Notes: generated by a model not told the origin, from the letters alone. A stretch of DNA of 48,069 nt from an uncultured Ruminococcus sp. (GCA_902781565.1 CACZJT010000033.1:1-48069); one strand, 5' to 3'. Shown: positions 7,994-17,802, counted from the first letter of the stretch. Numbers and translations: made by a program.

Positions 7994-9130
7994 TTATTTG
8001 CCCCCTATAAGCGGCTCTATCGCGCCCCATATCCTGTCATTCGTGTCGGATATATACAGCTTCGCCGCGTTCTCCGAGAGCGCCGCAAGACGCTTTCTGT
8101 CGCCCAGCAGGTCTTTCACGGTGTTTATCAGCCACTCGCTCGTCAGGTCCTTCTGCTCTATGACGATAGCCGCACCCGCTCTCTGAAGCACCATGCCGTT
8201 GTGATACTGATGATTGCCCGCAACTATAGGCGAGGGCACGAGTATCGAGCCCCGCCCCATAGCTTCAAGCTCCGTCAGGGCGTTCGCGCCGCAGCGGGAG
8301 ATGACAAGGTCTGCCGCCGCCATGCAGGTCGGCATATTGTCGATGTACTCCCGAACGATGAGCGAGGGGTCGTTTTTAAGATCGACGCCCTTTTCCGCAA
8401 GGCATTTCTCGAACTCCGTTTCCCTGCCGTTGCCGCCGTAGGAATGTATATGACAGACCTTTATCCCCTCACGCTTGTACCATGCGATAAGGTCGAGTAC
8501 CGTGGAGTTTATCGCTCCCGCGCCGAGACTTCCTCCCGTGGAGAGTATCACCACCGTATCATTATCGAAGCCCAGCTCGCGCCGCGCCTGTTCCTTCGTG
8601 ATCTTCGAGAATCCCGATCTGACGGGGAGCCCCGTCACGGTGTACTTGATCTTCGGGTCGAGGTACTTTTTCGCTTCCTCTACCGTGAGCATCACCGCAT
8701 CGGCGTACTTTGAGAGCAGCTTGTTCGTAACGCCGGGATAGGCGTTCTGCTCGTGGATAGCGGTCTTTATGCCCATTTTCGCGGCTGTCCGCACGACGGG
8801 ACCCGCCACATATCCGCCCGTACCGATGACGATATCGGGCTTGAAGTCGTTTATTATCTTTTTGCTCTTGCGTCCCGTGGAGACAAGGCATTTTACCGCG
8901 TGGAGGTTGCGCTTTATGTTCTCGGCGCTGATACGGCGCTGAAAGCCCTCCACCTGTATCGGATAGAACTTATATCCCGCCTGCGGCACGAGCTTCGCTT
9001 CGAGCTTTTCGGGATTGCCCGCGAAAGCGAACTCCGCGTCTGGGCGGTGAGATTTTATCACTTCGGCGATCGCGAGCGCGGGGTTCACATGACCCGCGGT
9101 CCCGCCGCCTGCAAGCAGTACCTTCAGCAT
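7994..9130 (-). CDS. murG: UDP-GlcNAc:lipid I N-acetylglucosaminyltransferase (MurG)
   Basis: Converts lipid I to lipid II on the inner face of the membrane. The 378-residue protein begins with the nucleotide-sugar loop GGGTAGHVNPALA (8-20), has the G-loop GTGGYVAGPVV, the second glycine loop STGGSLGAGAIN, and the C-terminal UDP-GlcNAc site RCGANALTELEAMGRGSILVP, seen here as SRCGAN and ELEAMGR. Length and motifs are those of a complete enzyme. It follows the DUF4375 gene by 12 bp and is in the dcw operon. Confidence 0.97.
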   Translation of the reverse strand: MLKVLLAGGGTAGHVNPALAIAEVIKSHRPDAEFAFAGNPEKLEAKLVPQAGYKFYPIQVEGFQRRISAENIKRNLHAVKCLVSTGRKSKKIINDFKPDIVIGTGGYVAGPVVRTAAKMGIKTAIHEQNAYPGVTNKLLSKYADAVMLTVEEAKKYLDPKIKYTVTGLPVRSGFSKITKEQARRELGFDNDTVVILSTGGSLGAGAINSTVLDLIAWYKREGIKVCHIHSYGGNGRETEFEKCLAEKGVDLKNDPSLIVREYIDNMPTCMAAADLVISRCGANALTELEAMGRGSILVPSPIVAGNHQYHNGMVLQRAGAAIVIEQKDLTSEWLINTVKDLLGDRKRLAALSENAAKLYISDTNDRIWGAIEPLIGGK

Positions 9131-9142
9131 AAACTTATCTCC

Positions 9143-10210
9143 TTAAATTCCAAACCTGAATTCCCCGTCAAGTGCAAACTCCTGCGGGCAGCTCCTGATA
9201 TAGCTGTCGATCAGCGCGGCAGTCTTTAACGAAAACCCTCCCGAATAATAGTCCCTGTCGCATTTTTCGAGCATGGCGGGAAAGGTCTTGTTCCGCCTCT
9301 CCCAAAGGCTGTCGAATGCGGCTAAACGTTCCTTTCTCTCATAGGGTATCTCCCCGCCGAAAGCCTTGATGACCCGACGGAGTATAGCTGCCGCTTTATC
9401 CGCGCCAACGGTCTCCATACATTCGAGAGCATCGCTCCAGACTATCCCCGAAGAGTTTATCAGGAACTGCTGATGACCGCCGTTTTGCACCTCACTGTTA
9501 TATATATCCCATGCGTTCGCGAGCCGCTGTGCCTTGCTGAACCGCAGGCAGTCGCTGTCGTAGCGGGCTTTGCTCTCGTAAATGTATATCTCATTATACA
9601 CGGGCGCCAGCAAATTATTCATATCATATTTTCCCGCCGCTATCTCATCGGCAGTGCGAATGATGCGCTTTTTGATGTATGTCCCCAAAGGCGGACGTTC
9701 GGGCTCGGTCTCAACGGCGAACTCTGCGGGGTGCGCCTTTGCATACTCCGCGAGCATTTCCGTCAGTTTATCCGCACGATCGCCGTAGGTGTATTCACTG
9801 TCGCACTTTCCGAGCAGCTCACGCAGAACGCCGTTCTCCCAAAGCTCATCGAATGCTCTTAGGCGCTCCTCTTTTTCAAAAGGTATCTCACCGCCGAAAG
9901 CTGCGGCTATCCTCCGAAGCCTGTCAGCCGAGCTTTCCGCGCCCGCCATTTCCATAGCTTCGAGAGCATCCTTCCAGACTATCCCCACATCATTCATAAG
10001 GAACTGCCTGTGACCGCCTTCAAACACTTCGTTATTGTACCTCACCCACGCCAGCGCCCGCCGCTGTGCCGCTGTAAGACAAGCTGCACTGCTCTCATAT
10101 GCAGCCCTGCCGCCGTAGATGTCAGCCTTATACCAGATAGGCTGTATCAGCTCCCAAAGCCCGTATTTTCCCGCCGATATATCCTTGGCAGTCCGAACGA
10201 TCTTTCTCAC
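9143..10210 (-). CDS. Tandem DUF4375 (DMP19-like) protein
   Basis: A 355-residue protein made of two homologous halves (about 1-165 and 180-350). Each half has RTAxxIxAGKY, a central NEVxxGGHxQFLxNxxGIVWxDALExMExxGA core, and a second IxxAFGGEIPxExxERLxAFDxLWE stretch. The core is that of DUF4375, a family with few experimental data that includes DMP19-type DNA-mimic-like proteins. A GTG at 10210 is chosen because AAGGG lies 8 bp before it and because it aligns the two repeats; a GTG at 10219 abuts that site. It separates ftsW from murG, which are normally close. A role in wall synthesis is not evident. Confidence 0.75.
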   Translation of the reverse strand: MRKIVRTAKDISAGKYGLWELIQPIWYKADIYGGRAAYESSAACLTAAQRRALAWVRYNNEVFEGGHRQFLMNDVGIVWKDALEAMEMAGAESSADRLRRIAAAFGGEIPFEKEERLRAFDELWENGVLRELLGKCDSEYTYGDRADKLTEMLAEYAKAHPAEFAVETEPERPPLGTYIKKRIIRTADEIAAGKYDMNNLLAPVYNEIYIYESKARYDSDCLRFSKAQRLANAWDIYNSEVQNGGHQQFLINSSGIVWSDALECMETVGADKAAAILRRVIKAFGGEIPYERKERLAAFDSLWERRNKTFPAMLEKCDRDYYSGGFSLKTAALIDSYIRSCPQEFALDGEFRFGI

Positions 10211-10224
10211 GTATCTCACCCTTC

Positions 10225-11517
10225 TCAGCTCTGTGCGTGTCCGACATTTCTGCTGCCATTTTTGCCCTCCTCCTCATCGGCGGCACGCCTTGCTTCGTCC
10301 TTGGCTTTGATTCGCTTTGCCGCCGAGCGTTTGAGGTTCTGCCGCGATACCGAGAGCAGTATGCCCATTTCAAAGAGCTGCAAGATCAGGGCTGTTCCTC
10401 CCGCGCTGAAAAAGGGCAGCGATATGCCCGTGTTCGGGAAGCCGTTCGTCGCAACCATGACGTTCAGGAGAGCCTGCATACTTATCTGCACCGTGATGCC
10501 CGTCGCAAGGAGCATTCCGAAACGGTCACGGGCGCTGACGGCTATCTGGAAGCCTTTGAGCATGAACAGCACGAACAGCAGCACCACGGTAAGTCCACCC
10601 GCAAAGCCCAGCTCCTCGACGATTATCGAGAAGATGAAGTCATTCTGGGACTCGGGGAGATAAAGGTACTTCTGCCGAGACTCACCGAAGCCGAGACCGA
10701 ACCAGCCGCCCGAGCCTATCGCCAGCAGCGATTCGTAGGTCTGATGTGTGGTGTTCGAGGGGTCTGACATGGGGTCCTGCCAGCTCTTGATACGGTCGGA
10801 TATGTAGCCGAAATTACCGCCCTTTAATGCAAGCATGATAAGCCCGCCGATGAGCGCCGCGCCCCCGCATATCCCGATGAATATCCAGAAATGCTTACGG
10901 GGCATACCGCTTGCGAACATCATCGAAACGCCTATGACCGCGAATATCATTACCGCCGACATATGCCGCTGCGTCATCAGCAGCCCCATCGTGATGCCCA
11001 TGAGTATGATGAAAGGCATGGTGCAGTATTTCAGGCTTTTCTCGAAGTGCTTGAAGTTCACCGCCAGTATGTAGGCGAATACTATTATATAGGCGATCTT
11101 GAGTATCTCCGAGGGCTGAAACGTTATACCGAACAGGTCGAGCCATCGCTTCGCTCCCGCGACCTCTATGCCTGCCACCGAGGTGTACGCGCACAGCGCA
11201 AACGACACCGCATAGAACAGGTAGGCTATCTTTGTATTGAAAAAGAAATTGTAGTCGAGGTGAGAGGTGATGTACATGACCGCAAGTCCGAGCGCCGCGC
11301 AGAAAAGCTGGTTTTTTACGTATGAGTACCCGTCACCCGATTCGTTCAGCGCCGTGGCGTAGCTCGCCGAGAACATCATTATGATGCCCATTACCAGTAA
11401 GACCACGATCAGCACGAAAAGCGTCGTATCGACCTCCAGCCCGATAAAGCGGAAATTCAGCTTCCTGCGCTTCTGCCCCACCTTTCGGGCGGAGATCTTC
11501 TCTATATTTGCAGCCAT
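10225..11517 (-). CDS. ftsW: Peptidoglycan polymerase FtsW (SEDS family)
   Basis: A 430-residue polytopic membrane protein with about ten helices. SEDS glycosyltransferases polymerise lipid II at the septum together with a class B PBP, here probably the one at 15454-17802. Characteristic segments are MMFSASYATA near the first helix, the long loop with GAKRWLDLFGITFQPSEILK, VVGQ-type region FGLGFGESRQKYLYLPESQNDFIF cited as GFGESRQKYLYLPE and QNDFIF, and NGFPNTGISLPFFSAGGT cited as TGISLPFFSAGG. The ATG at 11517 follows AAAGGAGC; a longer reading to 11583 has no support. It begins 16 bp after the mraY-like stop. Confidence 0.93.
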   Translation of the reverse strand: MAANIEKISARKVGQKRRKLNFRFIGLEVDTTLFVLIVVLLVMGIIMMFSASYATALNESGDGYSYVKNQLFCAALGLAVMYITSHLDYNFFFNTKIAYLFYAVSFALCAYTSVAGIEVAGAKRWLDLFGITFQPSEILKIAYIIVFAYILAVNFKHFEKSLKYCTMPFIILMGITMGLLMTQRHMSAVMIFAVIGVSMMFASGMPRKHFWIFIGICGGAALIGGLIMLALKGGNFGYISDRIKSWQDPMSDPSNTTHQTYESLLAIGSGGWFGLGFGESRQKYLYLPESQNDFIFSIIVEELGFAGGLTVVLLFVLFMLKGFQIAVSARDRFGMLLATGITVQISMQALLNVMVATNGFPNTGISLPFFSAGGTALILQLFEMGILLSVSRQNLKRSAAKRIKAKDEARRAADEEEGKNGSRNVGHAQS

Positions 11518-11533
11518 TTCCGCTCCTTTCGCC

Positions 11534-12562
11534 TTAGTAATACTTGTCGAAGCCGTACACCGCGAGCCAAACCGCCGCGGCACAGCATACTATATCAATA
11601 ACGGCAAACACCGCGATCACGGAGAACTCCCGCACTCCGCGCTCGCCGCTGCCTTTGTTTTTCAGATGTCCGTGAAGGGTCGAGCCCTTTAGCAGCAGCT
11701 TTTTCGTGCGCCTGTAGTGCAGGAACTGCACCGCTCCGCACACCGCATCGAGCGCAGCCGCTCCCGCAGTCAAAAGCACCGCAAAGGCGAACATACCGCT
11801 CATCGCAAGCCCCGCCGCAATGACCGCTCCCGCGAAAAATCCGCCCGAGCTGCCGCTGCGCTGCTTTGAGGGGGAAAGCCCCCAGATAAGGCTCGTCATG
11901 AGAGCCGCCGCTGCGGTCATTCCGAGAGCCGTCAGTTCATCGTTCCTCGCGGCAGTCCCCGCCGCCGAGATACCGAGCGCAGCCACGCTCCCGACCGTTC
12001 CCGCAAGCCCTCCTATACAAGTCTCCTCGTCCGTACCGAACCTGTTCATGACGCGGAAGGAGTATATCACCGCCGTCATGACCGCCGCGTTCACGGGATA
12101 CCATGCGATACCGAAATCGAGTATCCCCGCCCCGAATGGCAGTATCACCGCCGTCCCCGACCAGCCCGCTCTCACCGAAACGAGTGTCAGCACAAGGCAC
12201 GCCGCGTATGTGTACAGGAGCTTCGCCGAGGTCTTTATCCCCACATTGCTGCCCCGCAGGTCTATGAGGATATCATCGAATATCCCCGCCGCCGTCACAG
12301 CCGCCGCGAATATCGCCGCCGCTATCAGCACGGCGCTGCGCTCCGTGAACGCCGCCGATACAAAGCTCCCGAAAGCGAACACTATGAGCGCGTTCACCCC
12401 GCCGAAAGCGGGCTCGCTCCCGTCTGTCCTGAAGCGGTCGCCGATGTAGGGGGAGTATTTGCCCGTTTTCATGCGCCTGAACACGGGTATCAGCATGAGC
12501 CCCAGCAGCCACCCGAGGGCAAGCTGCAAGACAGCCGTTATCCCCAGCTTACTCCAGAGCAT
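11534..12562 (-). CDS. Degenerate MraY-like membrane protein
   Basis: A 342-residue polytopic protein in the place of mraY (after murF). It keeps the fold outline and some MraY landmarks: IPVFRRMKTG, PAFGG (51-55, for PTMGG), and FDD (95-97, the first catalytic Asp pair). The NLTDGLDGLA site is replaced by MNRFGTDEETCIGGLAG (172-188) and the GDTGS site by RSGSSGG (235-241), so Asp residues essential in known MraY (for example D265 of the Aquifex enzyme) are missing. The HHH loop is reduced to LHGHLKNKG (296-304). A working enzyme is doubtful; a paralog with another role, or a substituted active site, is possible. It overlaps murF by 14 bp. Confidence 0.75.
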   Translation of the reverse strand: MLWSKLGITAVLQLALGWLLGLMLIPVFRRMKTGKYSPYIGDRFRTDGSEPAFGGVNALIVFAFGSFVSAAFTERSAVLIAAAIFAAAVTAAGIFDDILIDLRGSNVGIKTSAKLLYTYAACLVLTLVSVRAGWSGTAVILPFGAGILDFGIAWYPVNAAVMTAVIYSFRVMNRFGTDEETCIGGLAGTVGSVAALGISAAGTAARNDELTALGMTAAAALMTSLIWGLSPSKQRSGSSGGFFAGAVIAAGLAMSGMFAFAVLLTAGAAALDAVCGAVQFLHYRRTKKLLLKGSTLHGHLKNKGSGERGVREFSVIAVFAVIDIVCCAAAVWLAVYGFDKYY

Positions 12563-13919
12563 CTACCGTTTCTTCGAGCTTCATTCCGCGGCTCGCCTTG
12601 AAAAGCACCGCATCACCCTCGTGAAGCTCGGCTCTCAGGGCTTCGTTCATTTCCTGCTTGCTTGCAAAGTGCCTGCAATTTTCGGCATTCATGCCCTTTT
12701 TCACGGCGCCCTCAACATAGTTCGCCGAATCCTCGCCGCAGCAGTAGAGCAGGTCTGCGCCCGAGGCTGCCACATATTCGCCCGCCAGCTTATGCAGGCT
12801 CGCGGACTTCTCGCCAAGCTCCAGCATATCCGACAGCACCGCTACTCTGCGTCCGCCCTCGCCAACGGCGGTCTGTCTGAGCACCGAAAGCCCCGCCTTT
12901 ATTGAATCGGGAGCGGCGTTGTAACAGTCCACGATGAAGGTCATTCCCCTTACCTCGCGGATATTCTGACGAATGCCATGCGGACGGAACTCCGCTATCG
13001 CTTCGGTCATGAGCTCGGGCTCTATGCCGAGGAGCATACCCACTGCGAAAGCCGTCAGAGCGTTGCGGACGTTATGCTCGCCGAGGCAATTTATCCTTGC
13101 GGGAACGCTCCCGCCCTCGTAATTTATCGTGAATGAAACGCCCTCGCTGTCAGCTTTGAGCTTCGAGGCGTAAACATCGGCAGCCTTTTTGCTCACCGAG
13201 GTGAACACTATCCGCCTGCCGTGCCGCGGCTCGACCTTCGAGAGCAGCTTGTCGTCCATAGACAGCACCAGCGGAGCGTCATACCCCGCCCCGTCGAGTA
13301 TCTCCATTTTCGCCTTGAGTATGCCCTGCTGAGAACCTAAGTTCTCGATATGCGAATGACCTATATTCGTTATCACCGCGACAGTAGGTTCGCAGCACAT
13401 ACTGAGCCGCGATATCTCACCGAAGTGGTTCATTCCCATCTCAATGACCGCCGCTTCCGTGCTGTTATCCAGCTCGAAAAGGGTCTTGGGCATACCGACC
13501 TCGTTGTTGTGGTTGCCCTCGGTCTTTAAAGTCTTGAATTTTTTCGACACCACCAGCGCCGTCATGTCCTTTGTAGTGGTCTTTCCGACGCTCCCCGTAA
13601 TGCCGATGAGGGGTATATCGAATTTCCTGCGGTAATATCCCGCAAGTGAGAGCAGCGCCTTAGCCGTCGAATCGACTATGATGCACTTAGCCCCCTGTAT
13701 AGGGCGTTCGGCAATGACCGCTTCCGCGCCCTGCTCCATAGCCTTCGCGCCGTAGTCGTGACCGTCGAAATTCGCCCCCGCCAGCGCTATGAACACCGAG
13801 CCCCGCTCTATGGTGCGCGTGTCGGTGGATATAGAGCTTATCTCCTTTTCCATATCGGCGGGGAAGCCGAAACTGCCCTCCACCGCTTTAACTATCTCCG
13901 ATAGCTTCATACTTTCCAT
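12549..13919 (-). CDS. murF: UDP-MurNAc-tripeptide--D-Ala-D-Ala ligase (MurF)
   Basis: Adds D-Ala-D-Ala to UDP-MurNAc-tripeptide in the cytoplasm, with ATP. The 456-residue protein has the Mur ligase N-terminal domain (STDTRTIERGSVFIAL), the ATP loop GSVGKTT (109-115), the EMGMNHFGEISRL segment typical of MurF, and the C-terminal domain with VLSDMLELGEKSASLH. The ATG at 13919 lies behind GGAGGGAG. It is 42 bp downstream of murE and overlaps the mraY-like gene. Confidence 0.96.
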   Translation of the reverse strand: MESMKLSEIVKAVEGSFGFPADMEKEISSISTDTRTIERGSVFIALAGANFDGHDYGAKAMEQGAEAVIAERPIQGAKCIIVDSTAKALLSLAGYYRRKFDIPLIGITGSVGKTTTKDMTALVVSKKFKTLKTEGNHNNEVGMPKTLFELDNSTEAAVIEMGMNHFGEISRLSMCCEPTVAVITNIGHSHIENLGSQQGILKAKMEILDGAGYDAPLVLSMDDKLLSKVEPRHGRRIVFTSVSKKAADVYASKLKADSEGVSFTINYEGGSVPARINCLGEHNVRNALTAFAVGMLLGIEPELMTEAIAEFRPHGIRQNIREVRGMTFIVDCYNAAPDSIKAGLSVLRQTAVGEGGRRVAVLSDMLELGEKSASLHKLAGEYVAASGADLLYCCGEDSANYVEGAVKKGMNAENCRHFASKQEMNEALRAELHEGDAVLFKASRGMKLEETVDALE

Positions 13920-13961
13920 TATGAAATGCTCCCTCCGGAAACCTTTGATGATTGGAAATGC

Positions 13962-15413
13962 CTACTTCCGAATTTCCTCCAGCGCCTCGGCTACTACCTC
14001 GCGCTCGTCAAAATGTATCTTTACGCCCCCCGCGAGTATCTGGTAGTCCTCGTGACCCTTGCCCGCAAGCACGATGATGTCGTCCTTCTCGGCGTTCCGT
14101 ATCGCCCACTTGATGGCTTCGCGCCTGTCGGTTATGCGGATATAGGGAGTGCTGCTGCCTTCAAGCCCCGTGAGTATCTCGTCTATGATAGCGTCGGGAT
14201 CCTCGTTGCGGGGATTGTCGCTGGTAACGATCAGAAAATCCGCATTTTCCGCCGCAGCCTTCGCCATAAGCGGACGCTTCTTATTGTCGCGGTTGCCGCC
14301 GCAGCCGAACAGACACTTGATCTTTCCCTTCGCGCCGTACTTCATGGCTTTCAGCACGTTTTTTAAGGCGTCGGGAGTGTGGGCGTAGTCGCAGATCACC
14401 GTGAAGTCGAGCCCCGTGGGTATGACCTCCGCTCTGCCGCGAACGCCTGTCATGCTCCCAAGCGCCGTGATGACCTTCTTCTCGTCAAAGCCCAGCGCCA
14501 CCGCGCAGGCTATGACAGCCATCGAGTTCGACACGTTGAAAAGCCCGGGCATCGCAAAGCTCACGTTATGCCTGCTCCCGTTGCCTATGCACATATACTT
14601 AACGCCGCTCGCCCCGAGGGTTATGTCCTCGGCTGTCCAGTCGGCTTTGTTCTCTATAGCGTAAGTCTCGGCGGGAACTGTGATCTCCGAGAGATAGCGC
14701 CTGCCGTACTCGTCGTCGATGTTTATGAGCGCTCTGTCGCAGATCGAGAACAGCAGCTTTTTCGCCTGATAGTAGTTCTCTATAGTCCCGTGAACGTCCA
14801 GATGATCCTGCGTGAGGTTCGTGAAGGCACCTATCGCAAAGCGGCAGGGACCCGTCCTTTTCTGCTCCAGACCCTGCGAAGATACCTCCATGACCACATA
14901 CTCGCACTTCGCGTCAGCCATTCTGCGCAGGAGCTCAAAAAGGTCGTAGGGCTCGGGGGTCGTCCTCGCGGTAGGTATTATCTCATCGCCTATCTCGTTC
15001 TGACAGGTGCCGATGAGCCCCGACTTCTTTCCGAATGACATCAGCACTTTTTTCAGCACCGTGGTGATAGTGGTCTTTCCGTTGGTTCCCGTCACGCCTA
15101 TCATGGTAAGCTCCCTCTCGGGGTGTCCGAACCATGCCGCGCAGAGGTGAGGGAAAAGTCCCCTCGTGTCCTCGACGATGATCTGATTTTCGAGCCCTAA
15201 GTCCCGCTCGCAGAACACCACTGCGGCTCCGCGGCTGACCATATCGGCGGCGGCGTTATGCCCGTCGAAGGTGCCGCCCTTTATGCAGACGAACGCAAAG
15301 CCCTCCCCGAGCTTCGTCCTCGTGTCGGAGGTCACGCCCGTTATGAGCATATCCCCGTCAAGGCGGGTGTCAATATCCAGTTCCTTTATAAGTTCGGAAA
15401 GCCTCATATCCAT
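13962..15413 (-). CDS. murE: UDP-MurNAc-L-Ala-D-Glu--meso-DAP ligase (MurE)
   Basis: Adds the third residue of the peptidoglycan stem peptide. The 483-residue protein has SDTRTKLGEGFAFVCIKG, the ATP loop GTNGKTT (109-115), TTPEP, and the substrate motif DNPRNEDP (about 399-406). DNPR in this position selects meso-diaminopimelate rather than Lys, so the wall is predicted to be DAP-type. The ATG at 15413 has AAAGGAAG at good spacing; another ATG 6 bp upstream is too close to it. Confidence 0.96.
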   Translation of the reverse strand: MDMRLSELIKELDIDTRLDGDMLITGVTSDTRTKLGEGFAFVCIKGGTFDGHNAAADMVSRGAAVVFCERDLGLENQIIVEDTRGLFPHLCAAWFGHPERELTMIGVTGTNGKTTITTVLKKVLMSFGKKSGLIGTCQNEIGDEIIPTARTTPEPYDLFELLRRMADAKCEYVVMEVSSQGLEQKRTGPCRFAIGAFTNLTQDHLDVHGTIENYYQAKKLLFSICDRALINIDDEYGRRYLSEITVPAETYAIENKADWTAEDITLGASGVKYMCIGNGSRHNVSFAMPGLFNVSNSMAVIACAVALGFDEKKVITALGSMTGVRGRAEVIPTGLDFTVICDYAHTPDALKNVLKAMKYGAKGKIKCLFGCGGNRDNKKRPLMAKAAAENADFLIVTSDNPRNEDPDAIIDEILTGLEGSSTPYIRITDRREAIKWAIRNAEKDDIIVLAGKGHEDYQILAGGVKIHFDEREVVAEALEEIRK

Positions 15414-15453
15414 CTTCATCTTCCTTTATATAGTATCTGTGTCCGTATCCGTA

Positions 15454-17802
15454 TCACCAGGTAGCCACCGACTGATCGCTGAAGCTGACGGTTATAGCCG
15501 TCCCCACGGGGACTGTCCTGCCTGTCATGTTATTGGCTTCCGCAAGGCTGTACTCGCTGTCGGAGCCTGTACCGTTGGTGGTCATGTTGAGCCCGTAGCT
15601 CTGAAGCACCTGACGGGCGTATTCCTTCGACATTCCCTCCACGTCGGGTACTGTCACCGTCCGTTCGGGGGTCGTGTTATCGGTGTAGAGCACCACCTGT
15701 CCGCCGCGCTCTATCGTAACTCCGAGGGGCGACTGTTTCAGCACCGTATCGCCGCTTCCCTCGACCTCAACGCTCAGCGAAAGCGCTTCTATGGTGTTTC
15801 TCGCCTCATCGACGGTCATGTACTCAACGTTGGGGACTGCCACCGCAAGCTGTGCCAGCTCCTCGTCGCTGTACTCTGGCAGAAGTCCCATGTAGGGCAG
15901 AACGTCCAGAAGCACCTGAGTGCAGACAGGCGCCGCCACCTGGCTTCCGTAGAATTCGCCGCCCTGCGGGTCATCAACCATTACCAGCACGATGACCTGC
16001 GGGTCGTTTGCGGGCGCGAAGGCGCAGTATGAAGCCACATAATCCTTCTGACCCGTTGGGTCTATATCCAGCTTCTGGGACGTACCCGACTTACCGCCTA
16101 TGCGGTAGCCCTGAATGTAGGCGTTTGAGCCCTGCTGATCGTTCACGACGTTTTCGAGGATAGTCCGCATGGAAGCGCTGACCTCCTCCGAGATGACCTG
16201 TCTTTTTACGACGGGCTCGAAGTCCTTGACTATGTTGCCGTTGCAGTCGATTATCTTATCGACCACCTGCGGGGTCATGAGATAGCCGCCGTTTATTACC
16301 GCCGAATACGCGGTTATCATCTGGATCGGAGTGATCTTGTTTGACTGACCGAAGGACTCCGCCGCCAGATCGACCAGCGTCATCTGATCGGCTGTCCTCG
16401 TGATACTCATAGCCTCGCCGGGGAGATCTATGCCCGTGTAGTCGGTGAGCCCGTATCCTCTGAGATATTTGTAGAACTTCTCCGAGCCCAGCTTCTGTCC
16501 TATCTGTATGAATGCGGGGTTGCAGGAATTTGTCATGGCGTCCTGTAAAGTCTGACTGCCGTGGTCTACCGTAGACCAGCAGTGGAAGGGTTCCTCCGCG
16601 CCCTGAACGTTTATCTGCGTGCCGCAGTAGAAAGTATCTTCGAGGGTTATGGCGTTCTCCTCCAGTGCCGAGGAGCCTGTTATTACCTTGAATACCGAAC
16701 CGGGGAAGTAAAGCTCCGATATAGCCTTGTTCTTCCACTGTATGCTCCAGGCGGTAAGGCGGGTGTCGGAGTATTCCTTGGAATCCGTCCTCCCCGCTAT
16801 CTCCAGCTCCTTCAGCTTCGCGGCGGCTTCGGGGTCGGTTATCGCCGAGGGGTCGTTTGGGTCGTAGCTGTAATTTGTCGCCATAGCGAGGACCCGCCCC
16901 GTCATGGGGTCCATGACTATCCCGCAGGCACGTTCCGAGGGAAGATGTGTCTCCACCGCGCTTTGCAGAGCCTTTTCGAGATAATACTGTATGTTCGTGT
17001 CGATATTAAGGTATATCGAATCCCCGTCCTGAGCCTCGTAGCTCTGCTTGTATTTGTAGGGTATCTCCGTGCCGTACTTATCGGCGGCGGTGATTATGCG
17101 TCCGTCTATGCCCGCGAGCTGATCGTCGTAATAGGCTTCGAGCCCGTATATGCCCCTGCCCTCGTAATCGGTGTGTCCGATGACGTTGGCGGCGAGAGAA
17201 TTCTGAGGATAGAACCTCTTGCTCGTGGGGTCGCAGCGTATGCCGTCGAGCCCGTGCTCGGTCATGAAGTCCTCTATCTTGTCGGCGACACTCTTTTCGA
17301 CCTCTTTTTTGAGGATATTGTACATGAGCTTCCTGTCGGATATCTTCGAGGAGAATTCCGCCTCGCTTATCCCCAGCAGCTTGGGCATGAAGTTTTTGAG
17401 CGCCTTTTCGGTGTCAGCCGTACTCAGGGTAGACGAGAGCCGTTCGGTAAATTCCTCCCGCTCCTTTTCGGTATCGGCGGAAGCCACAGCCTTTTTGAGT
17501 GAGGCTATCTCATCATCCTTGCCGTCGATATGCTCCCACAGCATATTGTTGTCAGAATAGACCGTGTATACGGTAGCGCTCTGCGCCAGCACCTGCTCAT
17601 GGGAATCGTATATCGTCCCGCGGGAAGCGGTGACGGTGGTGCTGGTGAGCTGCTGATAATTGGCAAGAGCCTGCCATTTCGCGCTTTCGAGTATAGACAC
17701 CTTATATATGCACCATATCGTATACCCGACCACGACCAATATGAGCAGCGTTATCCATATCAGCACTCTGCGTTTCATGCGCTCGCTCGGTCTGTCGATC
17801 AT
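15454..17802 (-). CDS. Class B penicillin-binding protein with PASTA domains (SpoVD/PBP2-like)
   Basis: A 782-residue transpeptidase that cross-links peptidoglycan outside the membrane. An N-terminal membrane anchor (about 12-34) is followed by the dimerisation domain (ASRGTIYD), the transpeptidase with SVFK (nucleophile S369), SCN (426-428) and KSGT (K571), and two PASTA domains (about 655-780; VPNVEYMTVDEA and VPDVEGMSKEYA). PASTA-bearing class B PBPs at this spot in Firmicutes are the vegetative PBP2B/PBP2x or the sporulation SpoVD; only one gene is present here, so it may serve division. The ATG at 17802 follows AAAGGTGGAG. It pairs with FtsW. Confidence 0.93.
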   Translation of the reverse strand: MIDRPSERMKRRVLIWITLLILVVVGYTIWCIYKVSILESAKWQALANYQQLTSTTVTASRGTIYDSHEQVLAQSATVYTVYSDNNMLWEHIDGKDDEIASLKKAVASADTEKEREEFTERLSSTLSTADTEKALKNFMPKLLGISEAEFSSKISDRKLMYNILKKEVEKSVADKIEDFMTEHGLDGIRCDPTSKRFYPQNSLAANVIGHTDYEGRGIYGLEAYYDDQLAGIDGRIITAADKYGTEIPYKYKQSYEAQDGDSIYLNIDTNIQYYLEKALQSAVETHLPSERACGIVMDPMTGRVLAMATNYSYDPNDPSAITDPEAAAKLKELEIAGRTDSKEYSDTRLTAWSIQWKNKAISELYFPGSVFKVITGSSALEENAITLEDTFYCGTQINVQGAEEPFHCWSTVDHGSQTLQDAMTNSCNPAFIQIGQKLGSEKFYKYLRGYGLTDYTGIDLPGEAMSITRTADQMTLVDLAAESFGQSNKITPIQMITAYSAVINGGYLMTPQVVDKIIDCNGNIVKDFEPVVKRQVISEEVSASMRTILENVVNDQQGSNAYIQGYRIGGKSGTSQKLDIDPTGQKDYVASYCAFAPANDPQVIVLVMVDDPQGGEFYGSQVAAPVCTQVLLDVLPYMGLLPEYSDEELAQLAVAVPNVEYMTVDEARNTIEALSLSVEVEGSGDTVLKQSPLGVTIERGGQVVLYTDNTTPERTVTVPDVEGMSKEYARQVLQSYGLNMTTNGTGSDSEYSLAEANNMTGRTVPVGTAITVSFSDQSVATW

